49,772 nt of DNA from WLMZ01 sp039920665 (GCA_039920665.1 JBDSDH010000052.1:1-49772), one strand, 5' to 3'. Counted from the first letter of the stretch, positions 16,500 through 26,040 are shown. Notes: generated by a model not told the origin, from the sequence alone. Numbers and translations: made by a program.

Positions 16500-18209
16500 A
16501 TGAGAGCACGATTGATCAAGGGGCTCGGACCGCTGTTGATGCTGTCGCTCGTCGCAGCAGCATGCGGCAGCGACGGCGACACCACCAGCGAGTCCGTTGC
16601 GCCGTCTGCCACGGCTGCTGCCACGACAGCAGCCTCGGCCACGACGGACGCCGCCACCACCACCGACGCCGAAGCAGCCAATACCACCGACGCCGAAGCA
16701 GCGGACACCACGGCTTCCGGTGACCCGGTCGCCGACACCGGTGCCTGCACCGAGGACCTGGCCGGGGGAACGCTGACCTACGGCAGCCCGAGCCAGCCCG
16801 CCGGCCTGGATCCCGTCCTGGTGCCGTCCTCCGAGGCGACGGGTGTGACGGCGATCGCGCAGATCTACGACACCCTCATCCAGTTGGACCCCGAGACGGG
16901 CGAGTACCAGCCGCGGGTCGCCGAGTCGCTCGAGCCGGATGCCGAGTTCGTCAACTGGACACTGACACTGCGCGAGGGCGTGGAGTTCGGCAACGGCGAT
17001 CCTCTGACGGCCGAGGCCGTCAAGGCGAGCATCGAGCGTTTCAACGAGCTCTCGACCGGGCCCTTCAAGGGACTGACGAGCAAGATCGCCGCGATGGAGG
17101 TCGAGGACGAGCTGACGCTCGTGTTCACGCTCGACGAGGGTTGGGCGGGCTTCCCGTTCACCCTTGCGGTCCAACCGGGCATGATCGTCAACACTGCAGT
17201 CGTCGACGCAGCCGGCGAGGCCTTCGCCCAGGACCCGACCGGCGCGGGCGTCGGCGCCTATGAGGTGGACACGTTCACCGCCGGCGAGGTCACCGTGGTC
17301 AGGGCCAAGGAGAACTACTGGGACGGTCCCGTGTGCATCGAGGAACTGCGGTTCGTGCCGCTGCCAGCCGATCAGGCCCGCCTCGAAGCGTTCGAGAACG
17401 ACGAGTTCGACGTCACCTACCTCCGTGACCCGCTGGTCCTCGAGGCAGCGTCGGACATCAGCGGCACGGGAAGGTACGTGAACGCATCCAGCGTGTTGCT
17501 GTTCAACGCAGGCGTCGGGGTCGCCTCCCCGGCGAACGACGTCCGCATCCGGCAGGCCCTGGCCATGGCGATCGACGTCGATGCCGTCAATGAGCGCGCC
17601 AACGAAGGTCGCGGCGATGCAACCGGAACGGTCATCGGCGAGAACTCCCGGTTCGAGCTCGACGTCGCCGCGACGGAGCAGAACATCGAGGAGGCACGCG
17701 CCCTGATCGACGCTGCCAAGGCAGACGGCTGGGACGGGACACTGCGATTCATCTGCGACGCCGGCCGCGAGGAGGTCGCCCTGGCGATCGCCGCACAGGC
17801 CGAGGCCGTGGGCGTGACGATGAACCTCGAGGTCGTGCCGACGTTCGCACCGTTGACCGACGCGGTCATCATCAACAAGGACTTCGACACCGCGTGCTGG
17901 GGGCTCAACATCAGCGACGAGGCCCCCTGGGTCGCGTTCAACAACTCGCTGTCGAGCGGCAGCCCGGCCAACTACGGCGGAGCGTCTTCGCCTGAGGCCG
18001 ATGCCGCGATCGACGAGCTGCGGGTGGCCGCCACCGACGAGGAGATCACGAGTGCCCTCAACAAGATCCAGGAGCAATGGAATGCGATCGTGCCATCGAT
18101 CGTCCTGCTGAGCACCGAGGAGCGGGTCATCAACAGTGATTCCGTTACCGGGATCGACTTCTCGAGCAACACGATGACGTTCTTCGACGACGCGTCCATC
18201 GAGTCGTAG
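16500..18209 (+). CDS. ABC transporter substrate-binding lipoprotein (peptide/opine/oligomer type, SBP family 5)
   Basis: A protein of 569 residues. The signal peptide ends in a lipobox with Cys22 (LSLVAAACGS), so it is anchored outside the membrane. Residues 27-80 form a Thr/Ala/Asp-rich linker with an imperfect repeat (TTDAEAANTTDAEAADTT), then the family 5 fold begins (GGTLTYGSPSQPAGLDPVL). Typical blocks are IYDTLIQLDPETGEYQPRVAESLE, WTLTLREGVEFGNGDPLTAEAVKASIER, VVRAKENYWDG and IRQALAMAIDVDAVNE. Family members bind peptides, nickel, sugars or organic acids, so the ligand here is open. The ATG follows CGAGGGG. It is the first gene of a five-gene importer operon (order: binding protein, two ATPases, two permeases). 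Confidence 0.93.
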   Translation: MRARLIKGLGPLLMLSLVAAACGSDGDTTSESVAPSATAAATTAASATTDAATTTDAEAANTTDAEAADTTASGDPVADTGACTEDLAGGTLTYGSPSQPAGLDPVLVPSSEATGVTAIAQIYDTLIQLDPETGEYQPRVAESLEPDAEFVNWTLTLREGVEFGNGDPLTAEAVKASIERFNELSTGPFKGLTSKIAAMEVEDELTLVFTLDEGWAGFPFTLAVQPGMIVNTAVVDAAGEAFAQDPTGAGVGAYEVDTFTAGEVTVVRAKENYWDGPVCIEELRFVPLPADQARLEAFENDEFDVTYLRDPLVLEAASDISGTGRYVNASSVLLFNAGVGVASPANDVRIRQALAMAIDVDAVNERANEGRGDATGTVIGENSRFELDVAATEQNIEEARALIDAAKADGWDGTLRFICDAGREEVALAIAAQAEAVGVTMNLEVVPTFAPLTDAVIINKDFDTACWGLNISDEAPWVAFNNSLSSGSPANYGGASSPEADAAIDELRVAATDEEITSALNKIQEQWNAIVPSIVLLSTEERVINSDSVTGIDFSSNTMTFFDDASIES

Positions 18210-18238
18210 AGCCCGAGACCATCGTCGTCCGATCGGCA

Positions 18239-19273
18239 ATGCATCGCGCCCAGATCGACTCAGCAGCCTCACCGAGTCCGCTCCTCGAAGTCGACGACAT
18301 CCGCACCGACTTCACAACCGATCGGGGGCAACTCCGTGCCGTCGACGGTGTCACCCTGCGGGTGTCGGCCGGTGAGACCCTCGGCATCGTCGGCGAATCA
18401 GGGTCGGGGAAGTCGGTGCTGATGCGGACGATCATGGGCCTGCTGCCCCGCCACGGCGTGACCGTGGCGGGGCGGGCCGTGTTCGACGGTCAGGACCTGC
18501 TCGGACCGCGGCGTGCCACGCGAACGTTGTGGGGCACCGAGATCGCGATGGTCTTCCAGGATCCGATGACGGCACTCAACCCCACCAAGCGGGTCGGTGA
18601 GCACATCACCGAGTCGCTCCGATACCACCTCCGCCTCGGTCGCCGGGATGCGCAGCGGGAGGCGATCTCGCTGCTCGACCAGGTCGGCATCCCCGACGCG
18701 TCGCATCGATTCGACCAGTACCCGCACGAGCTGTCCGGTGGGATGCGCCAGCGGGTGACCATTGCAGTCGCCATCGCGTGCCGGCCCCGCTTGCTGATTG
18801 CCGACGAACCAACGACGGCGCTCGACGTGACGGTGCAGCAGCAGATCCTCGAGCTGCTCGCCCAGCTGCAGCGTGAGCGTGGGATGGCGATGATCCTCGT
18901 GACCCACGACCTCGGCGTGGTCGCGGGCCGAACGGACCGCGTCGCGGTCATGTACGCCGGCCGTATCATCGAGACCGCCGACACCGCCTCCACGTTCGAG
19001 AACGTCCGCCACCCGTACACGGAGGGACTGCTCGCATCCATCCCCCGCATCGAGGACCCGAGCCAGAAGACCCTCGACGCATTGTCCGGCCGCCCCCCGG
19101 ACTTGGTCGCACTGCCTGCCGGTTGTCGCTTCGAGCCTCGTTGCCGGTACGCAACGGAACAATGCCGCGAGGTCGATCCGCCGCTCGTGACGGACGAGGA
19201 CGGTCACGCCTTCGCCTGCTGGCATCCCCGCAGACCGCCGTTCCACATCCGCGCGACGACGGGGCACAGCTGA
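18239..19273 (+). CDS. ABC transporter ATP-binding protein (DppD/OppD type)
   Basis: A protein of 344 residues that energises the importer. Walker A is GESGSGKS, the Q-loop is VFQDPMTALNP, the signature is ELSGGMRQR, Walker B is LLIADEPTTALDVT and the switch His is in LVTHDLGVV. The C-terminal oligopeptide-transporter extension contains the Cys-rich segment CRFEPRCRYATEQC, which in this subfamily can bind an iron-sulfur cluster. It starts 30 bases after the substrate-binding gene, and its TGA overlaps the ATG of the second ATPase. The length matches the family. Confidence 0.95.
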   Translation: MHRAQIDSAASPSPLLEVDDIRTDFTTDRGQLRAVDGVTLRVSAGETLGIVGESGSGKSVLMRTIMGLLPRHGVTVAGRAVFDGQDLLGPRRATRTLWGTEIAMVFQDPMTALNPTKRVGEHITESLRYHLRLGRRDAQREAISLLDQVGIPDASHRFDQYPHELSGGMRQRVTIAVAIACRPRLLIADEPTTALDVTVQQQILELLAQLQRERGMAMILVTHDLGVVAGRTDRVAVMYAGRIIETADTASTFENVRHPYTEGLLASIPRIEDPSQKTLDALSGRPPDLVALPAGCRFEPRCRYATEQCREVDPPLVTDEDGHAFACWHPRRPPFHIRATTGHS

Positions 19274-20265
19274 TGGCCGGCAGCGGCACGGCGCACCTGC
19301 AGGACGACGGCGACGTCGTCCTGAGGGTCGAAGACCTCAACGTCGAGTTTCCGATCGGCCAGGGCCGGGTCGTCCAGGCCGTCAGCGGCATCAGCTTCGA
19401 CATCCGCCGCGGCGAGACGGTCGGGCTGGTGGGCGAGTCCGGCTGTGGCAAGTCCACGACCGGCCGGGCGGTCCTCCAGCTGCCTCGGCCCACGTCCGGT
19501 ACCGTGACCTTCGACGGTGTCGACCTCGGCACGCTGTCGGACGAAGCACTGCGGCAGACTCGCGTGCGGATGCAGATGATCCTGCAGGACCCCGTCTCGT
19601 CGCTGAACCCGCGTCGTACGATCCGTCAGATCGTGGGTGAGGGCCTGACCATCTGGGGCCGGCAGGACGGTCGGGACGCGCGCATCGACGAGGTGCTCGT
19701 CTCGGTCGGCCTGGATCCGGCGTTCGTGCGCGACAGGAGGCCTCACCAGTTCTCGGGGGGCCAGTGCCAGCGGATCTGCATCGCCAGGGCGCTCGCGCTC
19801 GAGCCTGAACTGCTGGTCTGTGACGAGCCCGTGTCGTCACTCGACGTGTCCGTGCAGGCGCAGCTGCTCAACCTGCTGCGCGACATGAAGGCCGCGTACG
19901 GGTTGACGGTGATGTTCATCGCCCACGACCTCGCTGTCGTGAAGAACATCAGCGACCGGGTGATCGTGATGTACCTCGGCAAGATCTGCGAGGTCGCGAG
20001 CGCCGACACCTTGTTCGAGACCGCAGCGCATCCCTACACACGGGCATTGGTGGACGCGATACCGAACCCCGATCCTCGCCGGTCGGTCCCGGCAGTGGGC
20101 CTGCGCGGCGAACTGCCCAGCCCGCTCTCGCCGCCTTCGGGCTGCCGGTTCCGCACGCGCTGCCCGCTCGCGACCGAGGTCTGCGCTGTGGAGGAGCCGC
20201 AGCTCCGCGCTGTCGGCGACGGGCACTTCGTCGCTTGCCACCACGCCGGATCGGTGATGGAATGA
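19273..20265 (+). CDS. ABC transporter ATP-binding protein (DppF/OppF type)
   Basis: A protein of 330 residues, the partner ATPase of the DppD-type protein. Walker A is GESGCGKST, the Q-loop MILQDPVSSLNPRRTI, the signature QFSGGQCQR (a Cys where many family members carry Arg), Walker B LLVCDEPVSSLDVS and the switch FIAHDLAVV. The C-terminal extension again has the Cys-rich segment CRFRTRCPLATEVC. The start is the ATG at 19273 overlapping the preceding stop (TGATG). The frame is open upstream inside the previous gene, but the family N-terminus fits this start. It overlaps the next permease gene by four bases (ATGA). Confidence 0.95.
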   Translation: MAGSGTAHLQDDGDVVLRVEDLNVEFPIGQGRVVQAVSGISFDIRRGETVGLVGESGCGKSTTGRAVLQLPRPTSGTVTFDGVDLGTLSDEALRQTRVRMQMILQDPVSSLNPRRTIRQIVGEGLTIWGRQDGRDARIDEVLVSVGLDPAFVRDRRPHQFSGGQCQRICIARALALEPELLVCDEPVSSLDVSVQAQLLNLLRDMKAAYGLTVMFIAHDLAVVKNISDRVIVMYLGKICEVASADTLFETAAHPYTRALVDAIPNPDPRRSVPAVGLRGELPSPLSPPSGCRFRTRCPLATEVCAVEEPQLRAVGDGHFVACHHAGSVME

Positions 20266-21386
20266 TCCGGCGCGGCGCGATCAAGGTCGTGCGGATGATC
20301 GCCATCGTGTTGCTGGTGACGCTGGGCACGACCCTGCTGCTCGAACTGGTTCCGGGCGACGTCGCCTCGAGCGTGCTCGGCGAGGGCGCCACGGCTGAGC
20401 AGTACGAGGCGCTCCGGGAAGAGCTCCGGCTCGACCAGTCCATCCCGAGCCGCTACGGCGACTGGCTGGGCGGTGCGGTCACAGGGGACTTCGGGAAGTC
20501 GATCGTGCCGCCGGTGACCGAGGTCGGTTCGCTCATCTCGGCCCGATTGCCGGTCACCATCGAGATCGCAGTGCTGGCGATGCTGCTGTCGCTGTTCGCA
20601 GCGATACCGCTCGCGATGTGGACGGCGTACCGAGCGGGCGGCGCCGGCGACAAGCTGGTCAGCGGCTTCGCGTTCGGGGCGATTTCGGTCCCGTCGTTCC
20701 TCTCGGCACTGCTCGTGATCTTCTTCGTGATCTTCCATCCCGGGGCGACCAAAGCGTTGATCGCAGCGGTCGGCGTGATGGTCGTTGCCAGCATCGTCGT
20801 CGGGTGGATCAAAGCGGACAGACGTCCACACAGCCGGCGAGCGTGGGCACGATCGGCGGCGGCCGCCGTCGCGGTGGTCGTGCTCACCGTGCTCGTCGTC
20901 TGGCAGTTCCCGGCCTTCCCCCGCCAGGGATTCGTCCGGATCACCGAAGGTGGTCTCGCCTCCAACCTCCGCAGCGCGTTCCTGCCCGCGCTCACGTTGG
21001 CGCTGCTCGAGGCCTCGGTCTACCTGCGTGTGTTGCGAGCCGACCTGATCACCACGCTCGACGAGGACTTCGTGCTGTCGGCGGAGGCCAAGGGGCTGCC
21101 CGCATGGCGGGTCATGGCCCGTCACGCACTTCGCCCGTCGTCGCTGTCGTTGGTGACGGTGGCCGGCGTCGGGTTCGCCCGCCTGCTGGGGGGCACGATC
21201 ATCGTCGAAGCGGTGTTCAACGTCCGCGGCATGGGTGACCTGATCGTCAACGCCATCCAGACCAAGGACTATCCGGTGGTGCAGGCCGGCGTCGCCGTGC
21301 TGGCGGTCGTCTTCGTGGTGATGAACGCGCTCGTGGACGTCACCTACACCTACCTCGACCCCCGCATCAGGGCCCGACATGTCTGA
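20262..21386 (+). CDS. ABC transporter permease (DppB/OppB type) with an extra insert
   Basis: A protein of 374 residues. Family members usually have about 310-340. The N-terminal membrane segment and periplasmic loop (LLLELVPGDVASSVLGEGAT) and the BPD_transp_1 domain are normal, including the EAA loop (AEAKGLPAWRVMARHALRPS) that contacts the ATPases. The additional length is a stretch at roughly residues 160-220 with two hydrophobic runs (KALIAAVGVMVVASIVVGW and AAAAVAVVVLTVLVVW) flanking a basic loop (KADRRPHSRRAWARS). It interrupts the part of the domain where other DppB proteins have a short loop. The ATG overlaps the preceding stop as ATGA. Confidence 0.93.
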   Translation: MIRRGAIKVVRMIAIVLLVTLGTTLLLELVPGDVASSVLGEGATAEQYEALREELRLDQSIPSRYGDWLGGAVTGDFGKSIVPPVTEVGSLISARLPVTIEIAVLAMLLSLFAAIPLAMWTAYRAGGAGDKLVSGFAFGAISVPSFLSALLVIFFVIFHPGATKALIAAVGVMVVASIVVGWIKADRRPHSRRAWARSAAAAVAVVVLTVLVVWQFPAFPRQGFVRITEGGLASNLRSAFLPALTLALLEASVYLRVLRADLITTLDEDFVLSAEAKGLPAWRVMARHALRPSSLSLVTVAGVGFARLLGGTIIVEAVFNVRGMGDLIVNAIQTKDYPVVQAGVAVLAVVFVVMNALVDVTYTYLDPRIRARHV

Positions 21387-22392
21387 CGCGACCATTGACC
21401 GCAAGCGTCTTGCGATCGCCGTGCTGGCGCTGGTGGCCGGCGGTGCCGCCGTCTGGGTGGGGTCGGCGCTGCTCGTCGACGTCACCGCCGGGTGGCGCGT
21501 ACCGGTGATTCTCGTGGGGATCGCGCTCGCGCTGATCGGGCTCGATCGTGCGCTCACAGCGCTCCTCAGGCGCCGGATCCAGATCGCCCTCGTGCTGTCC
21601 GTGGCATGGCTGGTTGCGATCGTCGCCGCTGCCGCTCTGGCCGACTTCCTGCCGCTGTCGGAATCGCTGCGTCCGGACCAGACGCTGGACGTCCCGGCGC
21701 GCCTGCGGCCCGACCTGTTCTCCGCTCACCCACTCGGCACCGACAACCAGGGCCTCGACATCCTCGGCGGCGTGATCTACGGCGCGCGCGTCTCGTTGAT
21801 CGTCGGGTGCGGCGCGGTGCTCATCGGTGCGCTGATCGGCGGGTTGGGCGGCATCATCGCCGGGTTCAAGCGCGGCCGAACGGAGAGCGTCCTTCTGTTC
21901 CTCGCCGACCTCCTGCTGGCGTTCCCCCCGCTCATCCTCCTGCTCGCCATGGTCGCGGTGCTCGAACCGAGCGTCCGGAACGTGACGCTCGGGCTAGCGG
22001 TGCTCAGCGTGCCGATTTACCTGCGACTGGCTCGAGCCACGACGCTCGCCGTCGCCAAGCGGGAGTACGTTCTGGCCGCGCGCGTCCTCGGCGCGCGCAA
22101 CCGCCGGCTGGTCGTCAGTGAGATCGTCCCGAACGTGTTGCCGGTTGTGATCGCCTATTCGTTCGTGCTCGTCGCGGTGTTGATCGTCGCCGAGGCGTCG
22201 CTCAGCTATCTGGGGCTGTCGATCAAACGGCCGAACCCCACCTGGGGCAACATGATCGCTGCGGGCCAGGAGAGCTTCAACCGCCACCCCCACCTCGTCT
22301 TCGGTCCCGGGATCATCCTGTTCCTGACCGTGTTCGCACTCAACCGGGTCGGCGAGGCAGCGTCGTCGAAGTGGAGTCGGCGCCGGCGCTGA
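21379..22392 (+). CDS. ABC transporter permease (DppC/OppC type) with N-terminal extension
   Basis: A protein of 337 residues, longer than the typical 280-310. Two hydrophobic segments (RLAIAVLALVAGGAAVWVGSALLV and VPVILVGIALALIGL) precede the usual first DppC membrane segment (LVLSVAWLVAIVAAAALADFLP). The HPLGTDNQGLDILGGVIYGARVSL block, the EAA loop (AARVLGARNRRLVVSEIVPNVL) and the end segment LSYLGLSIKRPNPTWGNMI are standard. It overlaps the DppB-type gene by eight bases. It is the last gene of the importer operon; the next gene has its own predicted operator. Confidence 0.93.
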   Translation: MSDATIDRKRLAIAVLALVAGGAAVWVGSALLVDVTAGWRVPVILVGIALALIGLDRALTALLRRRIQIALVLSVAWLVAIVAAAALADFLPLSESLRPDQTLDVPARLRPDLFSAHPLGTDNQGLDILGGVIYGARVSLIVGCGAVLIGALIGGLGGIIAGFKRGRTESVLLFLADLLLAFPPLILLLAMVAVLEPSVRNVTLGLAVLSVPIYLRLARATTLAVAKREYVLAARVLGARNRRLVVSEIVPNVLPVVIAYSFVLVAVLIVAEASLSYLGLSIKRPNPTWGNMIAAGQESFNRHPHLVFGPGIILFLTVFALNRVGEAASSKWSRRRR

Positions 22393-22429
22393 AATTCGCG
22401 CCTGCCACCAGGAGGAAGCTCTGTCATGC

Positions 22430-22444
22430 CATCATGTCATCTTT
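22430..22444. promoter_or_regulatory. Weak copy of the block's palindromic operator
   Basis: CATCAT-GTC-ATCTTT (22430-22444) matches the CAAGAT-N3-ATCTTG palindrome at 4/6 in the left and 5/6 in the right half. It lies in the 155-base gap between the importer operon and the hydrolase gene, about 104 bases before the ATG. TTGACT (22443-22448) overlaps its right arm and could be a -35 element, but I see no good -10. Confidence 0.35.
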
Positions 22445-22547
22445 GACTTTTAGGAACAGGGGCGCGAAGCTGGTCACGAGCCGAGGGGGCTCACGAGCTG
22501 GGCCTCGTGCCGGGCCATCCCGAACAATCGTCCTCAAGGGGAGCACC

Positions 22548-23480
22548 ATGTCAGACGTCGAGACGCCATTGAATGTCGAATTTCCGAGCGAAGGGATCAC
22601 CCTGCGCGGACACCTCTACCTGCCGGAAGGCCCAGGACCCCACCCCGTCGTCGTCATGGCGGGCGGGTGGTGCTACGTCAAAGAACTCGTCCAGCCCGAC
22701 TACGCCCGTGTCTTCGTGGCTGCCGGCGTCGCGGCGCTGGTGTTCGACTACCGCACGATGGGCGACAGCGACGGCGAGCCGCGCCAGCACCTCGATCCGT
22801 GGCAGCAGATCGAGGACTACAAGAACGCGATCAGCTATGCCGAGACGCGGCCCGAGCTGGACAGCAAGCGGATTGGCATCTGGGGCATCTCGTACAGCGG
22901 CGGCCACGTGCTGATCGTCGGGGCGACGGATTCGCGGGTCAAGTGCATCGTCTCGAACATCCCGGTGATCGACGGCCACAAGACGATGCGCCTTGTGCAC
23001 GGCGCGATCCGGTTCCGCGAGCTCTCCGAGCTGATCCTCGACGACCGCCGCAACCGTCTGGCCACCGGCAAGTTCGGCTACCTGCCGATGTCCACAGCCA
23101 CGCCGGCGGACGAGCTGACCACATGGCCATTCCCCGAGGTCACCAGCGCGTTCACGATGCTCAAGGAGACCGAGGCACCCAACCACGATCATCGCAACAC
23201 GATCGCCTCCGTCGAGATGTTGCTGAACTACGACCCGTCGGGGTTCGCACCGCGCATCCTCAACACACCGACCCTGATGACCGTGGCCGAGCGCGACGAC
23301 ATCACCATGTGGGACGACGAGATCCGCGTGTTCAACGCGATCGGCACGGCGAAGAAGCGGTTGTTCGTCTTCGACGAGACCAGCCACATGACGCTCTACA
23401 GCAACAAGTCGCGCCTCGAGATCGCAGCCGAGCAGGGTCGCAGTTGGCTGGTCGAGCACCTCGTCACCCCGTTCACGTGA
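22548..23480 (+). CDS. Alpha/beta hydrolase (S15/CocE-like)
   Basis: A protein of 310 residues with an alpha/beta hydrolase fold. The nucleophile elbow is GISYSG with Ser115, in the GxSYxG form used by X-Pro dipeptidyl peptidase and cocaine-esterase-like enzymes. An oxyanion-forming strand precedes it (VVVMAGGW), an acid may lie near VAERDDITMWD, and the catalytic His is probably in DETSHMTLY. It likely cleaves an ester or a C-C bond in the imported compound. The start is the ATG at 22548, preceded by AAGGGGAG; an open extension upstream has no family similarity. Its stop overlaps the ligase start (GTGA), placing it at the head of a hydrolase-ligase-lyase-dehydrogenase operon. Confidence 0.85.
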   Translation: MSDVETPLNVEFPSEGITLRGHLYLPEGPGPHPVVVMAGGWCYVKELVQPDYARVFVAAGVAALVFDYRTMGDSDGEPRQHLDPWQQIEDYKNAISYAETRPELDSKRIGIWGISYSGGHVLIVGATDSRVKCIVSNIPVIDGHKTMRLVHGAIRFRELSELILDDRRNRLATGKFGYLPMSTATPADELTTWPFPEVTSAFTMLKETEAPNHDHRNTIASVEMLLNYDPSGFAPRILNTPTLMTVAERDDITMWDDEIRVFNAIGTAKKRLFVFDETSHMTLYSNKSRLEIAAEQGRSWLVEHLVTPFT

Positions 23481-25096
23481 CCACGATGGTCGTCCGACCG
23501 GACGCCGCCCAAACGCGGCTGATCGGTTCGCACGTTGCAGAGGTCGCCCGCCGGACGCCCCGTCGCATCGCGGTGGTCGAGGGCGGTCGACGGATCGACT
23601 ACGGAGAACTCGATCGTGAGGTCCATCGGGTCGCACGGGGGTTGATCGCCCTCGGCGTCGACCGGGGCGATGTGGTGACGATCGAGCTGCCGAACTGGTG
23701 GGAGACCAACGTCGTCATCCACGCCGTGCTGCGGATCGGTGCGATACCCAACCCGGTCGTGCCGATCTACCGCGATCGGGAGATGCGCTTCATCATCGCC
23801 CAGGCGCGACCGAAGGTGGTCGTCGTCCCACAGATCTTCCGTGGGTTCGACTTCCTCGACATGCTCGATCGGCTCACGTCCGGGGCAACGGCGGGGTCGT
23901 CCGACGCTCCCACCGTGGTCGTCGTGCGGCCCGATGGCGCTGTTCCCGCACACGTCCTCACCTACGACGACCTGCCGCTGGGCGACGATGCGTCGGTCGA
24001 CGCAGCGGCCGGCGCCGCCGCGGCAGACGACATCGCGCTGCTGCTCTACACCTCGGGCACCACCGCCGACCCCAAGGGCGTTCTGCACGATCACCACACC
24101 CTCGATCACGAGAACCGGTCGATCATCGAGCTGTTCCGTTTGGGACACGAGTCGACCGTGTTCATGGGGTCGCCCGTGACCCACATCACGGGTTTCCTCT
24201 ACGGTGTCCTGCTCCCACCGATGCTCGGTGCGACGGCGGTATTGCTCGACGTCTGGGAGCCGAACGGCGCCCGCGGGCTGATCGACGCCGAATCGTGCCG
24301 GTTCACAGTCGGCGCAACGCCGTTCCTGCAGGGACTCACCGACGTCTATGACGAGAGTGGCGCGCCCTGTCCGCTACACGTCTTCGCGTGCGGAGGCGCC
24401 GATGTGCCCTCGGCTCTGGTCCGCCGGGCCCGTTCGGTGCTCGATGCCACGGTCGTGCGCGTGTACGGCTCGTCAGAGTTCCCCACCGTCACATGCAGCG
24501 GACCCGACGACGACGAACACCTCGCCGCCGACACCGACGGTCGCCCGATCGGCACGCAGATCGAGTGCCGGATCGACGAGCCCGACACCGATGGCGTGGG
24601 TGAGCTCCTGGCACGAGGACCTGAGCTGTTCCTCGGCTACCTCGATGCCGCGCTCGACGCCGACGCGTTCGTCGAGGACCGATGGTTCCGCACCGGCGAT
24701 CTGGCCTCGATCGATGCCGAGGGGGCCGTCACGATCCGGGGCCGCAGCAAGGACATCATCGTGCGCGGCGGCGAGAACATCAGCGCGAAGGAGATCGAGG
24801 ACCTGTTGTACGTCCATCCCGCCGTCCGCGAGGTGGCCGTCGTGGCAATGGCCGACCCGGTGATGGTGGAACGAGCGTGTGCATTCGTCGTCACCGAGCC
24901 GGGCGTCCACCTCGAACTGCCTGAGCTCGTCGACTTCCTCGACCAGCACCGGCTGGCACGGCAGAAGTTCCCCGAGCGGCTCGTTCTCGTCGACGAATTG
25001 CCCAAGACGGCGAGCGGCAAGGTGCAGAAGTTCGTGCTCCGCGCCCGTCTCGCCCGACCACCCGATCCAACAGCCCAGAAAGACCCCATCGAATGA
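23477..25096 (+). CDS. AMP-dependent acyl-CoA synthetase/ligase
   Basis: A protein of 539 residues in the ANL superfamily. It activates a carboxylic acid to the acyl-CoA using ATP. Signature blocks in order: LLLYTSGTTADPKGVLH (P-loop), YGSSEFPT, WFRTGDLASIDAEG, RGRSKDIIVRGGENISAKEIED and the catalytic Lys in PKTASGKVQKF. It resembles the medium-chain and cyclohexanecarboxylate-CoA ligase group rather than acetyl-CoA synthetase, but substrate choice is a guess. The GTG at 23477 overlaps the hydrolase stop; an ATG three codons on is an alternative. Its stop overlaps the ATG of the HpcH/HpaI gene. Its presence argues that the pathway proceeds through CoA thioesters. Confidence 0.93.
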   Translation: MTTMVVRPDAAQTRLIGSHVAEVARRTPRRIAVVEGGRRIDYGELDREVHRVARGLIALGVDRGDVVTIELPNWWETNVVIHAVLRIGAIPNPVVPIYRDREMRFIIAQARPKVVVVPQIFRGFDFLDMLDRLTSGATAGSSDAPTVVVVRPDGAVPAHVLTYDDLPLGDDASVDAAAGAAAADDIALLLYTSGTTADPKGVLHDHHTLDHENRSIIELFRLGHESTVFMGSPVTHITGFLYGVLLPPMLGATAVLLDVWEPNGARGLIDAESCRFTVGATPFLQGLTDVYDESGAPCPLHVFACGGADVPSALVRRARSVLDATVVRVYGSSEFPTVTCSGPDDDEHLAADTDGRPIGTQIECRIDEPDTDGVGELLARGPELFLGYLDAALDADAFVEDRWFRTGDLASIDAEGAVTIRGRSKDIIVRGGENISAKEIEDLLYVHPAVREVAVVAMADPVMVERACAFVVTEPGVHLELPELVDFLDQHRLARQKFPERLVLVDELPKTASGKVQKFVLRARLARPPDPTAQKDPIE

Positions 25097-26040
25097 ACCG
25101 TTCCGACGTCCGCCCGATCCGCAGCCTGCTGTTCGTCCCCGGGCACCAGCGCGACCGAGTCGAATCAGCGCACCTGCTCGGCTCTGACGCCGTGGTGATC
25201 GACATCGAGGAGCCACGTACGCCGTTCCCCGAATCGGAGCGGGCGGTGGTCCGCGCCGCGGTTGGCGACTACCTCGCCGGCCTCGATGGTTCGAGCTCGA
25301 CCCAGATCTTCGTGCGCGTGCAATCGCCGGCCAGCGGCTACATGTTCCGCGACCTCGTCGCGGTCCTGCGGGGGCCGATCGCGGGGATCGTCGTCCCCAA
25401 GCTGCAGACGCCGGCCGACGTCATCGCCGCCGACGCGGTCATCGGCTGTGCCGAGGTCGAGGCGGGCCGGACGCTCGGATCGACTCTGCTCTACCCGATC
25501 CTCGAGACCGCCTCGGCGATCCGCAACGCCTACGAGATCGCGATGGCGTCGTCCCGCGTCGCGTACATGGGTGGCGCCGTCTCCCGATTCGGAGACATCC
25601 ACCAGGCGCTCGGATACCGGTGGACGCCTGAGGGCGACGAGACGTTCTTCCTCCGTTCGAAGGTGCTCGTGGACTGTCGTGCGGCGGGAGTGCGGTATCC
25701 GATCAGCGGTATGTGGGGCGGCAAGGTCGACGACCTCGACGGGTTCCGCCAGTGGTCGACCAAGCTCCGCAACCTGGGCTACTACGGGATGATGCTGGAG
25801 ACGCCGGAGCACCTGGAGATCACCCATGAGATCTTCAGCCCGACTGCCGAGGAGCTCGCCTTCTGGAGCGATCTCGACCGCCTCGCCAGCGAGGCAGAAG
25901 GCGGCGACGGCGGTCCGATCCTGTACGGGGACGAGAACGACGGCGAAGGGCACATCGTCCACCTGGCCCACGTCGGCTCGGCCCGCCAGAACCTCGAGTG
26001 GGCACGCCGGCTCGGCATGCTCGACGGCCCGTCCCGATGA
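25093..26040 (+). CDS. HpcH/HpaI aldolase or citrate lyase beta-like CoA ester lyase
   Basis: A protein of 315 residues with the TIM-barrel lyase fold of citrate lyase beta, malyl-CoA lyase and HpcH/HpaI aldolases. The N-terminus is typical (RSLLFVPGHQRDRVESAHLLGSDAVVIDIEEP). The acidic metal site may include Glu in YPILETASAI, and GIVVPKLQTPADV is the family KxxxP block. Members cleave hydroxyacyl-CoA or hydroxy-oxo acids into two fragments with Mg2+. The adjacent CoA ligase favours a CoA-ester substrate. The ATG overlaps the ligase stop (ATGA). The C-terminal third (GYYGMMLETPEHLEITHEIF onward) is typical of the CoA ester lyase subgroup. Confidence 0.9.
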   Translation: MNRSDVRPIRSLLFVPGHQRDRVESAHLLGSDAVVIDIEEPRTPFPESERAVVRAAVGDYLAGLDGSSSTQIFVRVQSPASGYMFRDLVAVLRGPIAGIVVPKLQTPADVIAADAVIGCAEVEAGRTLGSTLLYPILETASAIRNAYEIAMASSRVAYMGGAVSRFGDIHQALGYRWTPEGDETFFLRSKVLVDCRAAGVRYPISGMWGGKVDDLDGFRQWSTKLRNLGYYGMMLETPEHLEITHEIFSPTAEELAFWSDLDRLASEAEGGDGGPILYGDENDGEGHIVHLAHVGSARQNLEWARRLGMLDGPSR

